From Micromonospora sp. H61 (GTDB lineage: Bacteria > Actinomycetota > Actinomycetes > Mycobacteriales > Micromonosporaceae): 64,000 nt of DNA. This document shows positions 51,818 to 59,976 of this stretch, one piece after another. The stretch is from the NCBI RefSeq assembly GCF_018070325.1, contig NZ_JAGPXY010000010.1, positions 1 to 64,000 on the forward strand, in the 5' to 3' direction. Both the position numbers and the translations under genes were made by a program. Every line of letters begins with the position of its first letter. Within the stretch, counting starts at the first letter, position 1. Below the pieces are notes generated by a model, which saw nothing but the letters and a program-made list of their open reading frames with translations, was not told the DNA's origin and did not search any database.

Positions 51818-53965
51818 ATGTCGCACGACCACCAGCACCACCAGATGAACATCTCCACCCAGGCGATAGACCGGATGAACGGACACGGTGACCACGCCGG
51901 TCACTCGAAGGAACCCGGCGGGCGCGATGCCCCCGCAGGAAAGCACGACGCGCACGCCGGGCATGACAAGCACGCCGGGCATGACCCGGAGGCGTTTCGG
52001 CGCAAGTTTTGGCTGAGTCTGGCGTTGACGGTGCCGATCGTGGTGACCAGTCACATGGTGATGGACTGGTTCGGCTATCAGTTGGACTTCCCGGGCATCG
52101 GGTGGGTGGGTCCGGTGCTGGGCACTGTGGTGTTTGCCTACGGCGGGTGGCCGTTCCTGCAGGGCGCGGTGCGGGAGTTCCGCGACCGGGCGCCGGGAAT
52201 GATGCTGCTGATCGCGATGGCGATCACCGTCGCTTACGTCGCTTCTCTGGCGACGGCGGTGGGCGCGTTCGACCTGGACTTCTGGTGGGAGCTGGCTGCC
52301 CTGGTCACGATCATGCTGCTCGGGCACTGGCAGGAGATGAAGGCCATCGGCCAGGCCCAGGGCGCGCTGTCCGCTTTGGCGGCGCTGCTGCCCGACGACG
52401 CCGAACGTCTCGGTGGCGACGGTCAGCCCGAGCAGGTGCGCGTCAGTGACCTGGACGTCGGCGATGTGGTGCTCGTGCGACCAGGCGGGCGGGTGCCGGC
52501 CGACGGGCGGATCTCCGACGGCCGGGCGGAGCTTGACGAGTCGATGATCACCGGTGAGTCCCGTCCGGTGCCGCGCGAGGCGGGGGATCGGGTGGTGGCC
52601 GGCACGGTGGCCACCGACGCGGCTATCCGGGTCCGGGTCGAGGCCGTCGGTGAGGGCACCGCCCTGGCCGGGATCCAGCGCCTGGTCGCGCAGGCGCAGC
52701 AGTCCAGCGGCCGGGCGCAGGTGCTGGCCGACCGGTTCGCCGCCTGGCTGTTCTACATCGCCACCGCCACAGCCGTGGTGACGCTGCTGGCCTGGACGGT
52801 GTTCGGCAACCTCGACGAGGCGGTCGTGCGCACGGTGACGGTGCTGGTGATCGCCTGCCCGCACGCGCTCGGCCTGGCCATACCTCTGGTGATCGCTCTG
52901 TCCACCGCCGTCGCCGCCAAGGGCGGCATCCTGATCAAGGACCGCCTCGCCCTGGAACGGATGCGCACGGTCGACGCGGTGTTGTTCGACAAGACCGGCA
53001 CCCTCACCCGCGGCGAACACGCCGTCACCGGCGTCGCCGCCGCCACCGGAAGCAGCGACGCCGACGTCCTGGCGATCGCGGCGGCGGTGGAGGCCGACAG
53101 CGAGCATCCCCTCGCCCGGGCCATCGTCACTGCCGCCGCCCAGCAGGGGGCCCGGCGCACCGCGACGGGGTTCCGGTCACTGACCGGGCGCGGGGTACGC
53201 GCCGAGGTCGACGGCGTCAGCTACGCCGTCGGCGGGCCCGCGCTGCTGCGCGAACTGCACGCCACGGCGCCGGATGACCTGCGCCGCCAGCACGACGAGT
53301 GGTCGGGCCGGGGAGCCGCGGTGCTGCACCTGCTGCGCCTCGACGACGATCAGGCCAGCGTGATCGGCGCCCTCGCCCTCGAAGACCAGGTCCGCCCCGA
53401 AGCGCGGCAAGCCATCGCCGAACTACGCCAGCAGGGCATCCGCAAGATCGCCATGATCACCGGTGACGCCCGTCCGGTCGCCGAGGCGGTCGCCGCGGAC
53501 CTGGGCTTCCGCCCGGGCGAGGATGAGGTGTTCGCCGAGGTGCTGCCGGCGGACAAGGACGACGCCGTGGCCGAACTACAGAAACGCGGACTACGAGTGG
53601 CGATGGTCGGCGACGGCGTCAACGACGCCCCCGCGCTGGCCCGCGCCGACGTCGGGATCGCGATCGGCGCCGGCACCGACGTCGCCATCGAGTCCGCCGG
53701 GGTGGTCCTCGCCTCCTCCGACCCGCGCGCAGTCGCAGGGGTGATCCGACTGTCGCGCGCCTCCTACCGAAAGATGATCCAGAACCTGGCCTGGGCCGCC
53801 GGTTACAACGTGATCGCCCTCCCGTTGGCCGCCGGCGTGCTCGCCTGGGCTGGGGTGACCCTCAGCCCCGCGGTCGGGGCGGTGTTGATGTCCGCCTCCA
53901 CCATCGTGGTCGCCCTCAACGCCCAACTCCTGCGCCGCGTGCACCTACGCCCCGCCGACGACTGA
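51818..53965 (+). CDS. CopB-type copper P-type ATPase
   Basis: This is a 715-residue P1B ATPase. A His-rich N-terminus (HDHQHHQ, HGDHAGHSK, KHDAHAGHDKHAGHD) replaces the usual CxxC metal-binding domain. Membrane helices begin near residue 64. TGES (245-248) is the actuator loop; the ion motif is CPHALGLA (CPH at 347-349), typical of CopB rather than CPC of CopA; DKTGT with the phosphorylated Asp391; EHPLA; and GDGVNDAPALA. CPH ATPases export Cu, probably Cu(II) or Ag. ATG 51818 has GAGGAGG; GTG 51815 is alternative. A CsoR-like operator upstream and DUF6153/DUF305 genes downstream support copper handling. Confidence 0.94.
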   Translation: MSHDHQHHQMNISTQAIDRMNGHGDHAGHSKEPGGRDAPAGKHDAHAGHDKHAGHDPEAFRRKFWLSLALTVPIVVTSHMVMDWFGYQLDFPGIGWVGPVLGTVVFAYGGWPFLQGAVREFRDRAPGMMLLIAMAITVAYVASLATAVGAFDLDFWWELAALVTIMLLGHWQEMKAIGQAQGALSALAALLPDDAERLGGDGQPEQVRVSDLDVGDVVLVRPGGRVPADGRISDGRAELDESMITGESRPVPREAGDRVVAGTVATDAAIRVRVEAVGEGTALAGIQRLVAQAQQSSGRAQVLADRFAAWLFYIATATAVVTLLAWTVFGNLDEAVVRTVTVLVIACPHALGLAIPLVIALSTAVAAKGGILIKDRLALERMRTVDAVLFDKTGTLTRGEHAVTGVAAATGSSDADVLAIAAAVEADSEHPLARAIVTAAAQQGARRTATGFRSLTGRGVRAEVDGVSYAVGGPALLRELHATAPDDLRRQHDEWSGRGAAVLHLLRLDDDQASVIGALALEDQVRPEARQAIAELRQQGIRKIAMITGDARPVAEAVAADLGFRPGEDEVFAEVLPADKDDAVAELQKRGLRVAMVGDGVNDAPALARADVGIAIGAGTDVAIESAGVVLASSDPRAVAGVIRLSRASYRKMIQNLAWAAGYNVIALPLAAGVLAWAGVTLSPAVGAVLMSASTIVVALNAQLLRRVHLRPADD

Positions 53966-54025
53966 GGCACGGCGATCGCGGGATCGGCGGGAATGAGCGC
54001 CCGGCGGCACGCTAGCGTGGAGCGC

Positions 54026-54466
54026 ATGACCCAGCCAGCAGCACGAACCGGACATCTGGTCCGGTTCGTGCTGCTGGCCTGCACCCTCATCGGGCTGGCC
54101 GCCATGCACAGCCTCGGCCACGACCCGTCCTCGATGCAATCCGACGGTGGGCACAGCGGGCACAGCAGCCCCACCACCGCCGTACTGGCCCCGCCCGCCG
54201 CCCAAGACGGATGCACCAGCGACACCTGCGACCAGCAAACGGTTACACCGGCCGGCCACGGCAACGGGCACATGCCCGGCTGGCAGGTGTGCCTGGCCGT
54301 GGTCACCGCTCTCAGCCTCGCGGTTGTCCTCGGTCTCCTGCTGTTCACGCGCACCAGCCGCGCCCACACCCGCATCCGCTCTGCCTGCCGTGCCACAAGT
54401 TGCCGGGCACCGCCCGCGCGCAGGCTCGGACTACACCTGGCCTCGGTGTCGGTGCTGCGCACATAG
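54026..54466 (+). CDS. DUF6153 family membrane protein
   Basis: This is a 146-residue protein. An N-terminal transmembrane helix at about 15-35 (LVRFVLLACTLIGLAAMHSLGH) and a second at about 90-110 (WQVCLAVVTALSLAVVLGLLLF) bracket a His/Ser-rich outer loop with HSGHSS and TSDTCDQQ. It matches DUF6153-type proteins found near copper ATPases and DUF305 genes in actinobacteria. A metal-binding role is inferred from His/Cys content and neighbours. ATG 54026 is preceded by GTGGAG. A perfect 20-bp hairpin covers codons 3-18. Confidence 0.75.
   Translation: MTQPAARTGHLVRFVLLACTLIGLAAMHSLGHDPSSMQSDGGHSGHSSPTTAVLAPPAAQDGCTSDTCDQQTVTPAGHGNGHMPGWQVCLAVVTALSLAVVLGLLLFTRTSRAHTRIRSACRATSCRAPPARRLGLHLASVSVLRT
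54034..54078 (+). promoter_or_regulatory. Perfect 20-bp hairpin inside the start of the DUF6153 gene
   Basis: GCCAGCAGCACGAACCGGAC (54034-54053) is exactly complementary to 54059-54078, with a 5-base loop ATCTG. It begins 8 bases after the presumed ATG. In mRNA it would be a very stable stem that could block translation or terminate transcription. If the gene starts later, it would be a 5' leader element. Confidence 0.75.
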
Positions 54467-54562
54467 GGGCACCCGCGTCGCCCGGCGGGTACCTCCGTCG
54501 GCTGCGTCGCGCGCCTGTCCCATGCACGCAGTTTTCCTTGACACCGAAAGGCACAACCCGCG

Positions 54563-55225
54563 ATGACTCGCACTCGCCTGCGCCGCGCCGTCATGGCCGC
54601 GCTCACCTTCACCGCCGCCGTCATCCTCACGGGATGCGGCGCCGGCGACCACAGCTCCGCCGCGGGCGGGCACAGCTCCACCATGGCCAGCCCGACCGCC
54701 ACCAGCGGCCAGAACACCAGCCCTGGGGCCGGCAACCCGGCTGACGTCATGTTCGCCCAGATGATGATCCCGCACCACCAGCAGGCCGTGCAGATGGCCG
54801 ACCTCGCCGCCACCCGCGCCACCGGCCCCGAGGTCAAGCAACTCGCCGCCCAGATCAAGGCCGCCCAAGGGCCAGAGATCGACACCATGACCCAGTGGCT
54901 GGCCGCCTGGGGCACTCCCACACCGACGGCCAACAACACCGGCATGCACCACGGCACGAGCCCCAGCGCCATGCCCGGCATGGACCACAGCATGCCCGGC
55001 ATGATGACCGACGCCGACATGGCCAAACTCGCCGCCGCCACCGGCACCAAGTTCGACAAGCAGTTCCTCACCATGATGATCGCCCACCACCAGGGCGCTA
55101 TCACCATGGCCAAGGACGAGACCACAAACGGCGCCAACGCCGACGCCAAGGCCCTCGCCCAGCAGATCATCGATGACCAGCAGGCCGAGATCGCCACCAT
55201 GAACAAGATCCTCGCCCTGATCTAA
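54563..55225 (+). CDS. DUF305 lipoprotein
   Basis: This is a 220-residue exported lipoprotein. The signal peptide ends in lipobox LTGC with Cys25 and is followed by a Ser/Thr/His linker. Two DUF305 helical halves each carry a paired-His motif: MMIPHHQQAVQMA and MMIAHHQGAITMA. Between them is a Met/His-rich loop (GMHHGTSPSAMPGMDHSMPGMM) typical of copper-binding proteins. It probably binds copper outside the membrane. ATG 54563; a TTGACA lies just upstream at 54538. It is followed by a strong terminator. Context with the CopB-type ATPase and DUF6153 gives a copper locus. Confidence 0.9.
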   Translation: MTRTRLRRAVMAALTFTAAVILTGCGAGDHSSAAGGHSSTMASPTATSGQNTSPGAGNPADVMFAQMMIPHHQQAVQMADLAATRATGPEVKQLAAQIKAAQGPEIDTMTQWLAAWGTPTPTANNTGMHHGTSPSAMPGMDHSMPGMMTDADMAKLAAATGTKFDKQFLTMMIAHHQGAITMAKDETTNGANADAKALAQQIIDDQQAEIATMNKILALI

Positions 55226-55233
55226 CGATCGGT

Positions 55234-55261
55234 TGCCCGGGCGTCTCACGACGCCCGGGCA
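55234..55261 (+). terminator. Terminator of the DUF305 gene
   Basis: Perfect 12-bp stem TGCCCGGGCGTC / GACGCCCGGGCA with a TCAC loop, 8 bases past the stop. No T-tract. Confidence 0.85.
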
Positions 55262-55679
55262 CTCGCCACCTTCTCGCTGGCAGGGCAGGTTGCGCCTGGC
55301 CGTGCGCACTTCGACGGCGAGCCGTCGAAGTCGCCCTTCAGAAAACATGCAATCTACGTAAAGACACAGATCAGGGTCATCTCTGAAGCGCTGGCGGTCG
55401 GTAGAAGCAACGTCGTTCAGAAAGCCAACGTCGCCGGACCGAGGATGACTCTGTTCCCGCTCGGGCCGACTGGGACGACGCTCGACTGCCCGCCGGCCTG
55501 CACAGCCGAGCACACCAGGACATGCATGCTGGTGAACTCGAGGTTTCGCTGCTTCTGCACGTTGCGCTCGAGGTGGTGCGTGATGGCCGCCAGGATGCCG
55601 ACCACCCGGGTAGCGAGCGCTCCGCGGCATGTCAGTGGACGTGATCTTCGGTTGGCCGATCTGATTCCCGTAGTCGGGA
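55262..55679. other. Intergenic region with no clear gene
   Basis: About 420 bp of lower GC than the surroundings. It holds a 10-bp hairpin (ACTTCGACGG-CGAG-CCGTCGAAGT, 55308-55331). A minus-strand frame near 55417-55605 (ending NRVILGPATLAF) may be a remnant; I cannot support a gene. Confidence 0.5.
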
Positions 55680-55713
55680 CTTTGGTCGGCAGCCCTTCGG
55701 AAGCCGACCAAAG
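55680..55713 (-). terminator. Terminator of the NTF2-like gene
   Basis: Perfect 11-bp stem CTTTGGTCGGC / GCCGACCAAAG with a 12-base loop, 10 bases beyond the minus-strand stop at 55723. Confidence 0.8.
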
Positions 55714-55722
55714 ACTTCGAGG

Positions 55723-56115
55723 TCAGGCGGTCAGTTGCCGAAGCATCTCGGCTGAATCGTGCAGGTTCGTCATCTGCACGAATCGACCGTCACTGACTTT
55801 GTAAATCGCGTATTCGACGATTTCGAACGAGGCACCGGAAGGAGGAACACCCAGCCACTCCTTCGCCGGAGTGCCGGTGTTGATCGCGCGTACGGCGATT
55901 CCGTCACGGTCGAAGAGCAGTTCCTTGACCTCCCAGTGAATGTCGGGAACGGCATCGACGATTCCCTTCAGGACCGTGACGACGTCGTCCCGGGTGCCAG
56001 GCTCGCCGTTCAGCAGGACCTGGTCGTTGATGAACTCGTCCATGCCGTCGAACTCATGGGCGTTGAGCGCTGCGGCGTACCGCATGTACCAGCTACGTAG
56101 CTCGTCTTCAGCCAT
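55723..56115 (-). CDS. NTF2-like / SnoaL-like (ester cyclase-type) protein
   Basis: This is a 130-residue cone-shaped NTF2-fold protein: [71 protein letters not shown], then [32 protein letters not shown]. This layout matches the SnoaL/ester-cyclase group, small ligand-binding or cyclase proteins. Substrate unknown. ATG 56115 with AAAGGGGC. It is divergent from a TetR gene, and the intervening region carries two identical-core palindromes, so it is almost certainly the TetR target. Confidence 0.88.
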   Translation of the reverse strand: MAEDELRSWYMRYAAALNAHEFDGMDEFINDQVLLNGEPGTRDDVVTVLKGIVDAVPDIHWEVKELLFDRDGIAVRAINTGTPAKEWLGVPPSGASFEIVEYAIYKVSDGRFVQMTNLHDSAEMLRQLTA

Positions 56116-56170
56116 CGGATTGCCCCTTTCGTTGGTGCCGCTCGATGCGAAGCATCTGCGCTCCACAGAT

Positions 56171-56192
56171 TTCGGCACCGATCGGTGCCGAA
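56171..56192. promoter_or_regulatory. TetR operator, site 1
   Basis: A perfect 22-bp palindrome centred on GCACCGATCGGTGC, flanked by TTCG and CGAA. It lies in the divergent region, 56 bases from the NTF2-like start. Confidence 0.85.
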
Positions 56193-56210
56193 CCTGACAC
56201 TAGCAGTTCA

Positions 56211-56224
56211 GCACCGATCGGTGC
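56211..56224. promoter_or_regulatory. TetR operator, site 2
   Basis: Second copy of the 14-bp core GCACCGATCGGTGC, 36 bp centre-to-centre from site 1 and 36 bases before the tetR start. TAGAAT at 56233-56238 may be the tetR -10. Confidence 0.85.
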
Positions 56225-56259
56225 ACAAGCAGTAGAATGCTGTGATGGAGGAGACACGA

Positions 56260-56844
56260 ATGGGCCGGCCGCGAGCGTTCGACGCCGACGCCGCGCTCGA
56301 AAAGGCAATGGTGATCTTCTGGGAGCAAGGCTACGAGGGAGCCAGCCTCACTGACCTGACCGAAGCCATGGGCATCTCCCGCAAGAGCATGTACGCGGCC
56401 TTCGGCAACAAGGAGCAGCTCTTCCGAAAGGCGTTGCAGCGATACACCGAAGGCCCCGGCGCCTACGTCAGCCAGGCGTTACAAGCACCCACCGCCCGCG
56501 AGGTGGCCACGATGTTCCTCGCCGGCTCCATTCGGGCCAACACCCTGCCCGGATGGCCCACGGGATGCCTGGGCGTGCAGGGCGCGCTGGCCGTCGGCAA
56601 GACCGGGCGAATCGCGCACGACACCCTGACCGAGTGGCGCGCCCACGGCCAGGCGCACCTACGCGAGCGGTTCCAGCGGGCCGTCGAGGAGAGCGACCTG
56701 CCCGCCGACGCCGACCCAGACCTGATCGCCCGCTTCATCATGACGATCGCGAACGGCATGGCCGTGCAAGCGGCGGGTGGTGCGGAACGCGAGGACCTCC
56801 GACGCGTCGCCGACACCGCTCTGCGATGCTGGCCGCCAGCCTGA
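56260..56844 (+). CDS. TetR-family transcriptional repressor
   Basis: This is a 194-residue TetR protein. The DNA-binding domain opens RPRAFDADAALEKAMVIFWEQGYEGASLTDLTEAMGISRKSMYAAFGNKEQLF. The C-terminal ligand domain contains GCLGVQGALAVG, as in the TetR_C group near 16. It should bind the two GCACCGATCGGTGC sites upstream and control both itself and the NTF2-like gene. ATG 56260 (MGRPRAF) is chosen because GGAGGAG lies 6 bases upstream; earlier GTG and ATG codons are possible. Confidence 0.93.
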   Translation: MGRPRAFDADAALEKAMVIFWEQGYEGASLTDLTEAMGISRKSMYAAFGNKEQLFRKALQRYTEGPGAYVSQALQAPTAREVATMFLAGSIRANTLPGWPTGCLGVQGALAVGKTGRIAHDTLTEWRAHGQAHLRERFQRAVEESDLPADADPDLIARFIMTIANGMAVQAAGGAEREDLRRVADTALRCWPPA

Positions 56845-56847
56845 CAA

Positions 56848-56982
56848 ATGCCGCTCACACGATTAGGCGTGGAAGCCGAGTGGCCCTCGGAGCGGTTCGA
56901 GGCGGAGCGCGCCAAGATCAACGCCGCCGTGGAAGCCGAAATGAACGGCGACGACGCCGCTCCCCGCGCCGATGCCGCATGA
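56848..56982 (+). CDS. Small hypothetical protein
   Basis: This 44-codon frame reads MPLTRLGVEAEWPSERFEAE, then RAKINAAVEAEMNGDD and an alanine-rich end. It is helix-forming and acidic, with third-position GC typical of coding. It begins 3 bases after the TetR stop and overlaps the next small frame by ATGA. Similar tiny genes occur near DUF397/DUF5753 loci. Function unknown. Confidence 0.45.
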   Translation: MPLTRLGVEAEWPSERFEAERAKINAAVEAEMNGDDAAPRADAA

Positions 56983-57161
56983 CCTCGGAGCCGCAGCCAC
57001 CAGGCCGACTGATCCTGGACCGGTCGCCCCTGCTGGGATACGCCGTCCTTCTGCGGGAGTCGGCCTTCTGGCAGCGCAGGACCCGCCGCTTCGACCTGGC
57101 GGCGGCCGCCGTGGCGGGCCTGATCCACGACGCCGCGGTGCTCACCGGCGAGGGGCCCTGA
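56979..57161 (+). CDS. Small hypothetical protein
   Basis: A 60-residue basic protein (MTSEPQPPGRLILDRSPLLG, later RESAFWQRRTRRFDLAAAAV) coupled by ATGA to the preceding small gene. No domain recognised. The coupling and coding-like composition support reality; length limits confidence. Confidence 0.45.
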   Translation: MTSEPQPPGRLILDRSPLLGYAVLLRESAFWQRRTRRFDLAAAAVAGLIHDAAVLTGEGP

Positions 57162-57218
57162 TACTCCGACGGGGTGTCGCTGATCCACTTTCCGGGATGA
57201 ACGACGGCGGGCCGAGCG

Positions 57219-57473
57219 TCAGCTTCGGGCCCTGGCCCAGGAGAGGAAACGCTCGGTCATCCTGGTCGGTGGATGATCCGGGTGGAGTTGGGTGAGCTGG
57301 TTCGTCGCCTCGTGCATCAGAGTGCCGAGGTAGATCAGCAGTGCGGTCCGGCTGGTCCGGTACTCCGTCAGCAGGGCGAGCTTGGCCGGTTGGCAGGGCC
57401 ACTCGGCGCCACAGTTGCGGCACCGCCACAGCGGACGCATGGCGACGTGCGGGACGGGCGGCCGGACCACCAT
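57219..57473 (-). CDS. Small zinc-ribbon-like protein of the DUF5753/DUF397 neighbourhood
   Basis: This 84-residue protein has WRCRNCGAEWPC near residues 17-28, a possible one-metal knuckle, then an all-helical remainder (AKLALLTEYRTSRTALLIYLGTLMHEATNQL). It resembles small actinobacterial proteins seen beside XRE-DUF5753 genes and sometimes mislabelled flavin reductase. ATG 57473 is tentative; the frame continues upstream without a good start. It is divergent from the XRE regulator, with about 280 bp between. Confidence 0.6.
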   Translation of the reverse strand: MVVRPPVPHVAMRPLWRCRNCGAEWPCQPAKLALLTEYRTSRTALLIYLGTLMHEATNQLTQLHPDHPPTRMTERFLSWARARS

Positions 57474-57753
57474 CACCGCCACCGCGCCGAGGGCTGCTGG
57501 GTTGTCGGGGTGAGCACATCGACCTCCTCGGGGACGGGCAAGGGGCCGCTCCCGCAAGGGGGAGACGGGAGCGACCCCGGAGGGCAGGGCCCGCCGCCGC
57601 CATTCCGGCCACCAGCGGACCCGCCACTGGTGACAGTGTGGTGATGAGGCGACTACCGTCGATACGTGCTCGCGCCGTTTGTGCAGCTCAGCGGTCCAGG
57701 TGAGCACCCACGAGGGACACGCCGGGCCAGACTGAGCGAAGGTTGGGGAATCA

Positions 57754-58554
57754 ATGGGGACCGTCACCGACTACGTGCTGGAGGAACTGCGTCTGTTCCG
57801 GGCGGGGTCCGGGCTCAGTCAGGACGACTTCGGCAGGGGCATCGGCTATTCGGGTTCGCACGTCAGCTCGGTGGAGACCGGCGGGCGACCGCCCACGAAG
57901 GAGTACATGAGGGCGGTCGACAACCACCACCAGACCGGCGGACGCTTCCTCCGCATGCTGGACGGGTTGGCCCGGCTCGACGCCGAGCCGGCCTGGCTGC
58001 GCGAGTGGATCGAGTTCGAGCGGGAGGCGACCACGCTGCGCTGGTTCGAGTTGGCGTACGTGCCGGGCCTGCTCCAGACCGAGCGGTACGCCCGCGCGAC
58101 GCTGGCCGGTGGCCGGTTCGACGCCGAGGATGTGGACCGAATCGTCGCCTCCCGGCTGGAGCGCCAGGCGATCCTGCACCGCCCGCGCCCGCCGCAGCTC
58201 ATCGCCGTACTGGACGAGGCGGTGCTGCGCCGGCCGGTGCTCGACCAGCCGGGTCTCATGGTCGAGCAGTGCGAGCACCTGGCCCAGTTGGCGACGGCGG
58301 AGCATATCCAGGTGCACATCGTGCCGGTGGATGCTGGGATGTATATGGGATTGGCCGGTCAGTTCATCATCGCCGAGATGCCGGACGGTGAGCGGGTGGC
58401 TCACGCCGACAACCAGCTCACCGCGCAGTTCGTCGATGCACCGACCGACGTCGCTAAGCTGGCGAAGACGTGGGAGATCGTGCGGAACGAGGCGCTCCCC
58501 CGCCGGCAGTCAATCGAGCTGATCAAGGAAGTGGCGAAGTCATGGGCATGCTGA
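57754..58554 (+). CDS. XRE-family HTH regulator with DUF5753
   Basis: This is a 266-residue protein. The helix-turn-helix is at about residues 8-65 (LRLFRAGSGLSQDDFGRGIGYSGSHVSSVETGGRPPTKEYM). The DUF5753 domain fills about 85-260 with ELAYVPGLLQTERYARA and HIVPVDAGMYMGLAGQFIIAE. These are WhiJ-like actinobacterial regulators that act with a DUF397 partner in development or as toxin-antitoxin-like pairs. ATG 57754 follows AAGGTTGGGG. Its 3' end overlaps the DUF397 gene. Confidence 0.93.
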   Translation: MGTVTDYVLEELRLFRAGSGLSQDDFGRGIGYSGSHVSSVETGGRPPTKEYMRAVDNHHQTGGRFLRMLDGLARLDAEPAWLREWIEFEREATTLRWFELAYVPGLLQTERYARATLAGGRFDAEDVDRIVASRLERQAILHRPRPPQLIAVLDEAVLRRPVLDQPGLMVEQCEHLAQLATAEHIQVHIVPVDAGMYMGLAGQFIIAEMPDGERVAHADNQLTAQFVDAPTDVAKLAKTWEIVRNEALPRRQSIELIKEVAKSWAC

Positions 58555-58730
58555 CCCCACAGTGGCGGAAGTCGACCCGGTCCGGCGGCAACGGCGGGTC
58601 CTGCGTCGAGGTCGCCGACAACCTGCCGAGCGTGGTGCTGGTGCGCGACACCAAGGACCGCGACGGCGGCACCCTGCACGTCGACCCGACCGCCTGGAAG
58701 ACGTTCGTCGCGTACGCCAAGCAGCACTGA
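58542..58730 (+). CDS. DUF397 protein
   Basis: This 62-residue protein has the DUF397 pattern WRKSTRSGGNGGSCVEVAD ... VVLVRDTKDRDGG ... FVAYAK. It overlaps the DUF5753 regulator by 13 bases (ATG 58542; ATG 58548 is alternative), so translation is coupled. DUF397 proteins bind or modulate the partner regulator. A 21-bp palindrome lies about 40 bases downstream. Confidence 0.92.
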   Translation: MGMLTPQWRKSTRSGGNGGSCVEVADNLPSVVLVRDTKDRDGGTLHVDPTAWKTFVAYAKQH

Positions 58731-58771
58731 ACACGAAACTCGGAGAAGACCCCTCTACCTAGGGCACTCTG

Positions 58772-58820
58772 AGATCTTGGACAGTTTCCGTTATGACAGA
58801 ACGGAAACTGTCCAAGATCT
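58772..58820. terminator. Perfect 21-bp palindrome between DUF397 and membrane-protein genes
   Basis: Arms of 21 bases (start AGATCTTGGACAGTTTCCG) are exactly complementary around a 7-base loop ATGACAG. It lies between convergent stops at 58730 and 58903 and would form the stablest hairpin in the window. It is probably a bidirectional terminator, and it belongs to the same class of long intergenic palindromes as 23867 and 46870. Confidence 0.8.
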
Positions 58821-58902
58821 ACCCTGAAAAGTCCCGCGACCGCCGGCAGTCAGTTCGATGACGAACTACCGCCCCGGCCATCGGACAGCAGCGGCCTGAG
58901 CC

Positions 58903-59976
58903 TCAGCTTGCTATCGCTGCTTCCTGCGTTTCCGGCTGGGTGCCCGGACGGGCGAGCCGGGTCGTGGCACCCGCGAGCACGGCACCGGCGATGGTCAGGG
59001 CGAGAATCTGCCAGGCCGGTCCGAACGGGTAGTAGGGGCCGGGTGTGAATGCGCTGTGCACGGTGAAGACCGGACCGACGTCGCCGTGATCTCGGAATGT
59101 CCGCAACACGTTGCCGTACAGGGCTACTGCCGGCAGAGCGAGCGCGATCAGAGCGACGGCCCAGAGCCCGGCGGAGGCGCGTCGCCGTTCGGCCGACGCC
59201 TCCACGATCCGGTAGGCGAGTGCCGCTGGGAACAGCCACCCGACGACAAGTCCGATCAGGATGCCCATCACGATCAGAGGTAGGAACATGGGCCTGCTCT
59301 GCGCCCAACCGTCGAGGTGGACAGAACCGTGGTCGGCGGTGAGGTAGCCCCGCACCTGGAGTGTCAGCCCGTTCGACGTGGCGGTGAACGTTGAGTTGCG
59401 CATCGGCAGGTCGACGAAGGATTTGGTGTCGGGATTGAACGCGACCGCTTTGCCGCCGAGCGGCGTGATGTCGGAAACGGACCAGCCGTCAGCGGCGAAC
59501 CGCTGCCGGGCCTTCTCAGCGTCCCAGGCGCCATCGACTTCGGTAGTCGTCGAGATCGACTCCTCCACCCACGGTGACGCGACACGCAGCTGGCTGGAAT
59601 CGCTGGCGGCACCGCTGGCCCGCTGGGCCAGGCTGGCGATCGTGGCGTCGTCGGGTAGGTCCGCGAACGTCTGGGAACCTGCCCACGACCCTGCGGCCCC
59701 ACCGAAAGCGCCCATCGTCAGGGCGAGGAGGACCGCCGCGACAACCGCAAACGGCCGGCGTGCGGGGAGCCGGAGCCGGTGGCGCACGCCGCTGGCGAGC
59801 AGGTGCAGGGCTTCCCCGGGCCGAGGGCGGCGCTGCCCGGGGGCCGCCATCTCGAGGAGCGTCGTGATCATCTCGTTGCCGTACCGCTGCCGGTGCCGGC
59901 CCGGGTATGCCAGCAGCAGCGTGCGGTAGTGGCGTTCGAGACTGTGGTCGTCGGTCGACCAGGCGGCGGCGGTCAT
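58903..59976 (-). CDS. Membrane protein coupled to PadR regulator
   Basis: This is a 357-residue protein. The N-terminal cytoplasmic helical region (LERHYRTLLLAYPGRHRQRYGNEMITTLLEMAA) resembles 'permease prefix'/HAAS domains. Then come one helix at about 75-100, a large outer domain, and three helices near 235-350. Function unknown; such genes are commonly the target of their PadR partner. The ATG overlaps the PadR stop (ATGA). Confidence 0.8.
   Translation of the reverse strand: MTAAAWSTDDHSLERHYRTLLLAYPGRHRQRYGNEMITTLLEMAAPGQRRPRPGEALHLLASGVRHRLRLPARRPFAVVAAVLLALTMGAFGGAAGSWAGSQTFADLPDDATIASLAQRASGAASDSSQLRVASPWVEESISTTTEVDGAWDAEKARQRFAADGWSVSDITPLGGKAVAFNPDTKSFVDLPMRNSTFTATSNGLTLQVRGYLTADHGSVHLDGWAQSRPMFLPLIVMGILIGLVVGWLFPAALAYRIVEASAERRRASAGLWAVALIALALPAVALYGNVLRTFRDHGDVGPVFTVHSAFTPGPYYPFGPAWQILALTIAGAVLAGATTRLARPGTQPETQEAAIAS

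Noticed and set aside
55417-55605. 62-codon minus-strand frame
   Set aside because: Some protein-like segments but no ribosome binding site, no family and decayed surroundings; not enough for a gene.
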